A stretch of 43,877 nt of DNA, from positions 160,663-204,539 of the forward strand of contig NZ_AOLK01000015.1 of assembly GCF_000336755.1 (NCBI RefSeq). The letters run 5' to 3'. Of this stretch, positions 39,090-43,877 are shown one piece after another. The stretch is from Haloferax elongans ATCC BAA-1513. Its GTDB lineage: Archaea > Halobacteriota > Halobacteria > Halobacteriales > Haloferacaceae. Position numbers and translations under genes: made by a program. Within the stretch, counting starts at the first letter, position 1. Every line of letters begins with the position of its first letter. Under the pieces are notes generated by a model. It was not told the DNA's origin. It saw only the letters and a list, made by a program, of their open reading frames with translations, and did not search any database.

Positions 39090-39569
39090 TCACTCGAGAT
39101 CGAGTTGCGTCGCGCCCGTGAACCCGTCCGGGCCGCTCACGTCCAAGAGTGAGTCACGGACAGTTGCGGTCCGGGATTCGTTCTCGAACACGACGTCTCT
39201 CTGCTCAGAAAATCCGGCCCGGCCGTGTAAATACCTTTCCGAACAGGCACGCACCGTACCGGAGACGCCTCGCACTCTGACGCCGACTGGGTCGCCACCG
39301 ATGTCGTCGATGCAGGCGAGCGCGGCCCTCGCCTCGTCGACGTGGCCGCGACGGGCGCGAACGATAGTCTCGGCGACGCAGTCGTCGGAGTCGAATCCGA
39401 GAACTGTCAGGTCGGCGTCGGCGCTTCCGGCGTCGCCGAAGAGGTTCTGTGCGGCGTACCACAGCTCTCGCTGGAACGTACCGCGATTGAGGCTCGCGTC
39501 CGGCCACGTCTCGACTTCGACCGCGAGATACCGCCAGCGCGGTCGCAGATGTTTGGGCAGGTGTTTCAT
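39090..39569 (-). CDS. rnp2: Ribonuclease P protein component 2 (Pop5/Rnp2)
   Basis: A 159-residue protein. MKHLPKHLRPRWRYLAVEVE is the typical Pop5 start, and the domain continues through LNRGTFQRELWYAAQNLFGD and ETIVRARRGHVDEARAALAC, ending with VRVRGVSGTVRACSERYL. With Rnp3 (Rpp30), encoded two genes upstream, it forms the pair of protein subunits that activates the catalytic RNA for 5' maturation of tRNA. The C-terminal extension (about 125-159) is longer than in non-halophilic archaea. Six bases separate it from psmA. Confidence 0.93.
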   Translation of the reverse strand: MKHLPKHLRPRWRYLAVEVETWPDASLNRGTFQRELWYAAQNLFGDAGSADADLTVLGFDSDDCVAETIVRARRGHVDEARAALACIDDIGGDPVGVRVRGVSGTVRACSERYLHGRAGFSEQRDVVFENESRTATVRDSLLDVSGPDGFTGATQLDLE

Positions 39570-39594
39570 TGGGTGTGTTCAGGTGCTCGTGTCG

Positions 39595-40221
39595 CTACTC
39601 GTCCACAGGCGGGACGCGTTCAGCGACGAGGACGCCGACCTGCTCGTGGACAGCTTCGACGGCCGTGAGGACGAATCCGGCGTCGGTGAGCGCGTCAGCG
39701 AGATAGCCCACCGTCGAGGGGTCGTCGACCTCGGGCGAGTAGAACGGTTCGTCGGGGTTGGGTTCGCCGAAGAACATCACGTCACCGAGGACGAACCGCT
39801 CGGGTTCGAGGTCGGCGATGACCTCGATGGCCTCGCGCTTTTCCTCGTCCGAGAGGTGGTGCATGGCGAAGTTCGAGACGACGATGTCGATATCCTCGGC
39901 GTCGTCCACGTTCGGGTCGCGGAACCGACCTTCGCCGAACTCGACGTTCTCGATGCCGACTTCGGCTGCTTTCGTCCGCGCTTGTTCGAGCATTCCCTCG
40001 CTGATATCGCGGCCGACGACACGCTTCGCATCGGGTGCGAGTGCGAGCGCAATAGCGCCTGTCCCGGTCCCGAGGTCGAGCACGGTGTCGTCCTCGGAGG
40101 GGTCGGCGTAGTGGACGACGAGCGAGACGCACGCGCGGTACTCCTCGCTGTCTTGGGAGTCGTCGTAGTCGGAGGCGATGTCCGAAAAGCGGTCGGCGTG
40201 TTCCTCAAGTGTCTTCTTCAT
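39595..40221 (-). CDS. Class I SAM-dependent methyltransferase
   Basis: A 208-residue Rossmann-fold methyltransferase. Motif I is DTVLDLGTGTGAIALALAPD, motif II VVGRDISEGMLEQAR, and the catalytic-region strand is IDIVVSNFAMHHLSDEEK. It lies between rnp3 and rnp2, overlapping rnp3 by 17 bases, and the same arrangement occurs in other haloarchaea as I recall. This suggests a function linked to RNA or translation, but the substrate is unknown. The ATG at 40221 is preferred over a GTG six codons upstream. Confidence 0.85.
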   Translation of the reverse strand: MKKTLEEHADRFSDIASDYDDSQDSEEYRACVSLVVHYADPSEDDTVLDLGTGTGAIALALAPDAKRVVGRDISEGMLEQARTKAAEVGIENVEFGEGRFRDPNVDDAEDIDIVVSNFAMHHLSDEEKREAIEVIADLEPERFVLGDVMFFGEPNPDEPFYSPEVDDPSTVGYLADALTDAGFVLTAVEAVHEQVGVLVAERVPPVDE

Positions 40222-40900
40222 ATCGGCCACGTTCGACACCCGGGGCTATGAACGACTCGGACATCAGTTCGCGATTGCGCTCGGCGAGTCGGCCCCACTC
40301 GCGCAGTCCGTCGAGAATCTGCTCGCGGTCGAAGCCGATGACCTCCCCCAGCCCAGCCAACTCGCGGGGCGCGCGAAGTTGGAGGTGCGAACCCGGCCGC
40401 GCAGAGACCACGTACGGTGCGTCGTAGTACTCCACGAGTTCCCGAAGCTTTCGGAGTTTTGAGAGCGCACGAACCCGCGTGCCGCCGTCAGACCGCAACA
40501 CCGGGGCGAGGTCGAACTCGACGCGAACGCCGTTGTCGCGGGCAGCTTTCGCGAGAACGTGATTGAAGTTCCCGTCGTCGGCCATCGGTTGTGTGAGCAC
40601 GTCGACGCGCGGTTGCTCGACGGCGAACCGATTCAGCCCGTTCGTGCCGCCGCGAATGAGGACCAGTTCCCGCTGTGGTCGGTAGTTTCCGACCGCGCCG
40701 CTGGCGTGCTCGGGGTCGGGAGCGACGATTTCGACGCCCTCGACGATGTCTACGTCGAGTTCGTCTCGAAGGCGGTCGTAGTCTGGCGTTGCGTCCACAC
40801 CCCGGACGACGATGCCATCGTAGTCGTAGCGACGGGCAGCGCTCGCGACGCGACTGGCCGTGCTCTCGCCGTCCGGGTGGGCGTAGACCGCCTCGTACAT
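40205..40900 (-). CDS. rnp3: Ribonuclease P protein component 3 (Rpp30/Rnp3)
   Basis: A 231-residue TIM-barrel protein of the Rpp30 family. The start MYEAVYAHPDGESTASRVAS leads into YDYDGIVVRGVD and VDIVEGVEIVAPDPEHASGA. Later family motifs are LTQPMADDGNFNHVLAKAAR and VRVEFDLAPVLRSDGG. It binds the specificity half of RNase P RNA together with Pop5 (Rnp2). The ATG at 40900 is chosen because family members start with M(Y/F)(E/D)A and the upstream extension is arginine- and proline-rich and out of character. It is the first gene of the rnp3-methyltransferase-rnp2-psmA group. Confidence 0.92.
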   Translation of the reverse strand: MYEAVYAHPDGESTASRVASAARRYDYDGIVVRGVDATPDYDRLRDELDVDIVEGVEIVAPDPEHASGAVGNYRPQRELVLIRGGTNGLNRFAVEQPRVDVLTQPMADDGNFNHVLAKAARDNGVRVEFDLAPVLRSDGGTRVRALSKLRKLRELVEYYDAPYVVSARPGSHLQLRAPRELAGLGEVIGFDREQILDGLREWGRLAERNRELMSESFIAPGVERGRYEEDT

Positions 40901-41003
40901 ACGCGACCGAACGGGGTGGTAGAAAAAGGGCGTTGCGTTCCTGTCGCCGGGACGAGTCGGGCGCACAGCACACCCGGGACGCTTGTTGTGCGGCCGCAGC
41001 AGT

Positions 41004-41579
41004 TCAGTCGCGCGTCACTCGGATGATGACTCCCAGCGCGAGTATGGACCCAGCAGCCGCGAGGACTCCGAACCCGGGGATTTCGAAGCCAGATGACGAG
41101 GGCGGCGTCGTAGTCGTCGTCTCGGTCGTGGGCTCCGTCGTGGGCTCCGTCGTGGGCCGCTCCGTCGAAGTCGTCGGTGGCGATAGCGTCGACCCGTCGG
41201 GCATGTTGTTGGTGACGAGTACTCCTTCTATCGAGTGAATCTCTGATTCGTTGTGCCTTATTGACACTTCTACTGGGCCGCCGCGAAGTGGTGCCAACTC
41301 GTCGAGGTCGAACGACACGACGAAGGTTCCGTTTTCACCGACGCGGATAGCCTTCGAGACGAGAAACGGGTGTGTGTCGCCGATGGACTTGACACGAACG
41401 CCGACGATGGTTCCTTCTTCAAACGGTGTCGTCCCGTGTATCTGCTGGTCAGTCGCCGCATCGAGGACGAGTTCGTCACCGGAGTATTCGATGACGCTCC
41501 CGTTCGCTGCCGTCGCGACACCGGCAGTCACGAGAAAGAGGAGGACAAAGACGACAGTAAACTGTCGTAGCGGGTGCAT
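41004..41579 (-). CDS. Secreted PGF-CTERM surface protein
   Basis: A 191-residue exported protein. A Sec-type signal (FTVVFVLLFLVTAGVATAAN, cleavage near residue 26) is followed by a beta-rich domain of about 100 residues (SVIEYSGDELVLDAATDQQI to VLVTNNMPDG). A Thr/Pro linker comes next with the repeat TTEP (STERPTTEPTTEPTTETTTT). The C-terminus FEIPGFGVLAAAGSILALGV, then IIRVTRD, is a PGF-CTERM tripartite signal, so an archaeosortase (ArtA) should cut it and attach it to lipid. NGS, NGT and NES sites suggest N-glycosylation. The globular domain is a haloarchaeal surface-type domain of unknown role. Confidence 0.8.
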   Translation of the reverse strand: MHPLRQFTVVFVLLFLVTAGVATAANGSVIEYSGDELVLDAATDQQIHGTTPFEEGTIVGVRVKSIGDTHPFLVSKAIRVGENGTFVVSFDLDELAPLRGGPVEVSIRHNESEIHSIEGVLVTNNMPDGSTLSPPTTSTERPTTEPTTEPTTETTTTTPPSSSGFEIPGFGVLAAAGSILALGVIIRVTRD

Positions 41580-41629
41580 CGAGCAAATTATTTCCGCCAA
41601 CAAACAAGTACGTTTTGATTCCCCGACAC

Positions 41630-42721
41630 TTAGTGGACGAGTGAGGCGACCGCTTCGGTGAGTGCGGCCGCCGCGCTCCGAACGTCGGCGGTCTGCACGT
41701 ACTCGCGTTCTGCGTGTGCGACCGCCCCGTCTTCGTCTGCGAGAACACCGGGGCCGAAGACGACGACCGGCGCTGGTGAGAAGTAGGAGGCTTCGGTCGC
41801 CGCGGTAAACGGTCGGACCGCCCCATTTCCACCAGCATTCTGCGATGCGTCGGCGACCGTCGTCACGAGTTCGTGGTCGGGGTCGGTGGCGAACGCTTCG
41901 AGGAACGGGGTCGGACGTTCAGTAAGTGCGAACTCGACTTCGACATCGTCAGGAACGGCCGCTTCGAGCGCGGCTTGGAGCGTCGAGCGAAAGTCGTCTG
42001 CTGTCTCGGGCGGGACGCTCCGACGGTCGACCACCAGTTGACACTCGGCCGGGACTTGATTGGAGTTGGCTCCGCCGTCGACCAGCGTCGGCGTCAACGT
42101 CGGCGCACCGAGGTCCGGGTGAGCGTCCCTGTCGTCGTCGAACGACCGAATCACGTCGAGGACGGGCGCGAGTGCGTCGATTGCGTTGACGCCGGAATCC
42201 GGCTCTGCCGCGTGGGCCGCGACGCCGCGGAGCGTGATTGTCCCCTCGAAGCGACCCTTGGCCGCCGTACACACGTCGAGGTTCGTGGGTTCGCCGACGA
42301 TGTACAGGTCGCCGTCGAGGTCGAGGGCGTCAGCGCCGGTCGAAAGCACCTCCTCGTCGGGTGTCACTGCGAGGGTAACCCGAGCTTCTGGGACTGGGTC
42401 GGCAGCGAAAAACGCCGCGAGCAAGGCTGCAAGCGGTCCCTTCGCGTCGCAGGACCCGCGGCCGTGGATGACGCCGTCCTCGCGTTCGTAGGGCACGTGC
42501 GGTGAGACGGTGTCGATGTGCGTGTTGAGAACGAGATGTCGCTCCGGGTCGGCCGCGCCCTTCGACGCGAGCGTGTTGCCCGCATCGTCGACAGTGGCTT
42601 CGACGCCGTTGGCTTCGAGCGTCTCGACGAGGAACGCCCGCATCTCGCTTACGTCGTCGTTCGACGCGATGGGAACGGCCTGTTCGAGGAACGCGACGGG
42701 GTCGAACCCCTCGCCGCTCAT
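41630..42721 (-). CDS. dapE: M20 metallopeptidase, probable succinyl-diaminopimelate desuccinylase
   Basis: A 363-residue M20-family amidohydrolase (ArgE/DapE/CPG2). Zinc ligands and catalytic residues are visible: NTHIDTVSP (H68, D70), GRGSCDAKGPLA (D92), TPDEEVLSTG (E123 catalytic, E124 ligand), a further acid in VGEPTN and a histidine in AVAHAEREY near the C-terminus. The dimerisation domain (about 165-275) lies in between. Adjacent dapF and lysA make succinyl-DAP desuccinylase the most natural role, in lysine synthesis; acetyl-DAP or ornithine deacetylase are alternatives. The ATG overlaps the dapF stop by four bases. Confidence 0.85.
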   Translation of the reverse strand: MSGEGFDPVAFLEQAVPIASNDDVSEMRAFLVETLEANGVEATVDDAGNTLASKGAADPERHLVLNTHIDTVSPHVPYEREDGVIHGRGSCDAKGPLAALLAAFFAADPVPEARVTLAVTPDEEVLSTGADALDLDGDLYIVGEPTNLDVCTAAKGRFEGTITLRGVAAHAAEPDSGVNAIDALAPVLDVIRSFDDDRDAHPDLGAPTLTPTLVDGGANSNQVPAECQLVVDRRSVPPETADDFRSTLQAALEAAVPDDVEVEFALTERPTPFLEAFATDPDHELVTTVADASQNAGGNGAVRPFTAATEASYFSPAPVVVFGPGVLADEDGAVAHAEREYVQTADVRSAAAALTEAVASLVH

Positions 42722-43584
42722 CGCTGACGGAAGACGACGTCCGCCTCGCCGTCACCCTCGTGGACGGCTGGACCGCCCAGAAGTGCGGTCCCTTCGTCGG
42801 GGACCGTTACGGACAGTTCGCCACCCGGCGGCGACACCGACACCGGGTCGTCGCCCTCGACGAGTCCGAGGCGCTTGGCGACGGCGACGACCGCGACAGC
42901 ACCGGTTCCGCAGGACTGGGTTTCACCTTCGACACCGCGTTCGAAGGTTCGTTGTCGGAAGCCACCGTTACCGTCTGGAGATGCGATGGTGACGTTCGCT
43001 CCCTCGGGGAACAGCGGTGCGTGCCGAATCGACGGAGCGACCGATTCGAGGTCGACACCGTCCACGTCGTCGACGATTGCGACCGCGTGCGGAACGCCGG
43101 TGTTGACGGCCGTGACCGTCAGGTCGCCGACCTCGGCCTCGACGAGTTCTTCGCCGCTGTCGAGTGGGACATCTCGCGGGGCGAACGACGGCACACCCAT
43201 CTCGACGGAGACGTAGTCGTCTTCGACCGTCGCGCGCCGAGTTCCGGCGGGCGTGTCTATCATGACCTCGGTCGTCTCGGCGCGCTCGGCAGCCCACGCG
43301 GCGGCGACGCGAGCGCCGTTGCCGCACATCGCGGCGACAGAGCCGTCTGGCTGGACGAGGGTCATCACGACCCGCGGCGGGTCGTAGCGGTCTTCGAGGG
43401 CGAGAAACAGGACGCCGTCAGCGCCGCGGCGGTCACTCTCGGTGAGCGAGATGCCTGCGTCTCGGTCACAGTGCGTTCGTGCGAATTCTGGTCGGTCTGG
43501 GACCGGGTCTTCGGCGTCGACGACGACGAAGTCGTTTCCGGTGCCGTGGAACTTTTCGAATGGGACGGTGTTGAGTGCGCTCAT
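42718..43584 (-). CDS. dapF: Diaminopimelate epimerase
   Basis: A 288-residue PLP-independent epimerase converting LL- to meso-diaminopimelate. The two catalytic cysteines are C87 in MCGNGARVAA and C225 in QSCGTGAVAV. The N-terminal FEKFHGTGNDFVVVDA and the motif ANVTIASPDGNGGFRQRTFE (followed by ERG) also match. The enzyme works in the cytoplasm on the branch leading to lysine, since haloarchaea lack DAP-containing murein. The gene overlaps dapE by four bases and starts 17 bases after lysA, so the three form one operon. Confidence 0.95.
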   Translation of the reverse strand: MSALNTVPFEKFHGTGNDFVVVDAEDPVPDRPEFARTHCDRDAGISLTESDRRGADGVLFLALEDRYDPPRVVMTLVQPDGSVAAMCGNGARVAAAWAAERAETTEVMIDTPAGTRRATVEDDYVSVEMGVPSFAPRDVPLDSGEELVEAEVGDLTVTAVNTGVPHAVAIVDDVDGVDLESVAPSIRHAPLFPEGANVTIASPDGNGGFRQRTFERGVEGETQSCGTGAVAVVAVAKRLGLVEGDDPVSVSPPGGELSVTVPDEGTALLGGPAVHEGDGEADVVFRQR

Positions 43585-43600
43585 AGTTGTGTGTGCTTGG

Positions 43601-43877
43601 TCAGTTTGGGATGGTTTCTGAAGCGGTTCGTTCGAGGAGGGTCACGTCGTCGAGGGTTTCGCGACGGCGGGCGACGCGGGTGTCACTGCCGTCGAGGACG
43701 ACTTCTGCGGGTCGCGGGCGGGAGTTGTAGGTACTCGCCATCTCGTAGCCGTACGCCCCCGCATTTCCGATTGCGAAGACGTCGCCGCGCTCGGACCGGG
43801 CGAGCCGGCGGCCGTCTGCGAACACGTCGCTCGTCTCGCAGACGGGGCCAGCGACGATGGTCGGAACCGCCTCGGCA
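43601..43877 (-). CDS. lysA: Diaminopimelate decarboxylase, partial (C-terminal 91 residues)
   Basis: The C-terminal part of a fold-type III PLP enzyme; the gene continues past the right edge. VAGPVCETSDVFADGRRLAR is the LysA signature with the dimer-interface cysteine that completes the neighbouring active site. GDVFAIGNAGAYGYEMASTY, followed by NSRPRPAEVVLDG, is the conserved PLP/substrate region. It decarboxylates meso-DAP to lysine. Its order with dapF and dapE matches lysine operons of haloarchaea. Stop TGA or TAA-type end at 43601-43603 is in frame; the N-terminal PLP lysine is not visible here. Confidence 0.93.
   Translation of the reverse strand, partial: AEAVPTIVAGPVCETSDVFADGRRLARSERGDVFAIGNAGAYGYEMASTYNSRPRPAEVVLDGSDTRVARRRETLDDVTLLERTASETIPN

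Noticed and set aside
1-43877. Insertion sequences or prophage genes
   Set aside because: No transposase, integrase or phage structural protein motifs were recognised in any frame; the genes are mostly housekeeping with consistent composition.

Overview
The window looks like chromosomal DNA of a halophilic archaeon, most probably Haloferax or a close relative. It is GC-rich with strong G/C preference at third codon positions, its proteins are acidic, and many genes appear to be leaderless, with a TATA-like box about 26 bp before the start codon. Several proteins closely match what I remember of Haloferax: the proteasome alpha subunit PsmA1, the zinc/NADP glucose dehydrogenase (D38, H63, E64 and E150 are all in place), the regulator GfcR, and the FolC-FolP and PurN-PurH fusions. 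No rRNA, tRNA, CRISPR array or insertion sequence was recognised.

Layout. 1-6372 (minus): a Mrp/Mnh-type cation/proton antiporter operon, E-F-G-(MbhD-like B)-B-C-D-D-D, with overlapping or nearly overlapping genes and a universal-stress domain fused to MnhE. 6560-9508 (minus): an Lrp/AsnC regulator and an APC amino-acid permease with two universal-stress domains, preceded by a 51-codon small ORF. 9509-10310: a long non-coding stretch, AT-rich first and then a GC-rich, promoter-led segment that may encode an RNA. 10311-12066 (plus): a winged-helix regulator, a small haloarchaeal protein and hypoxanthine phosphoribosyltransferase. 12268-18664 (plus): a dipeptide/oligopeptide-type ABC importer operon (A-B-C-D-F) whose binding protein looks circularly permuted. 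18751-22517: a DJ-1/PfpI protein, an HNH nuclease with a possible modified-base reader domain, a small zinc-ribbon regulator, a sugar nucleotidyltransferase and a membrane methyltransferase-like protein.

22554-28083 (minus): three PP-loop ATP pyrophosphatase genes (Dph6 and two CysD-like paralogues) around an unknown membrane protein, an unknown haloarchaeal protein, a monothiol glutaredoxin and gfcR. 28080-32596: glucose dehydrogenase overlapping gfcR, then divergent purB and purN-purH. 32913-38118 (plus): a geranylgeranylglyceryl-phosphate synthase family enzyme, UspA, FolC-FolP, two overlapping microproteins, a TANGO2/NRDE protein and a winged-helix protein. 38304-40900 (minus): the conserved archaeal rnp3-methyltransferase-rnp2-psmA cluster. 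41004-43877 (minus): a PGF-CTERM surface protein and the lysA-dapF-dapE end of the diaminopimelate/lysine pathway.

The most unusual observations are the circular permutation of the ABC binding protein; a re-coded second copy of the last codons of purH embedded in a run of hairpins; a degenerate 17-bp tandem repeat abutting gfcR; three short ORFs whose last codons carry the Shine-Dalgarno sequence of the gene they precede; a palindrome over the expected transcription start of one CysD-like gene; and a promoter-led, ATG-free segment that may be a non-coding RNA.
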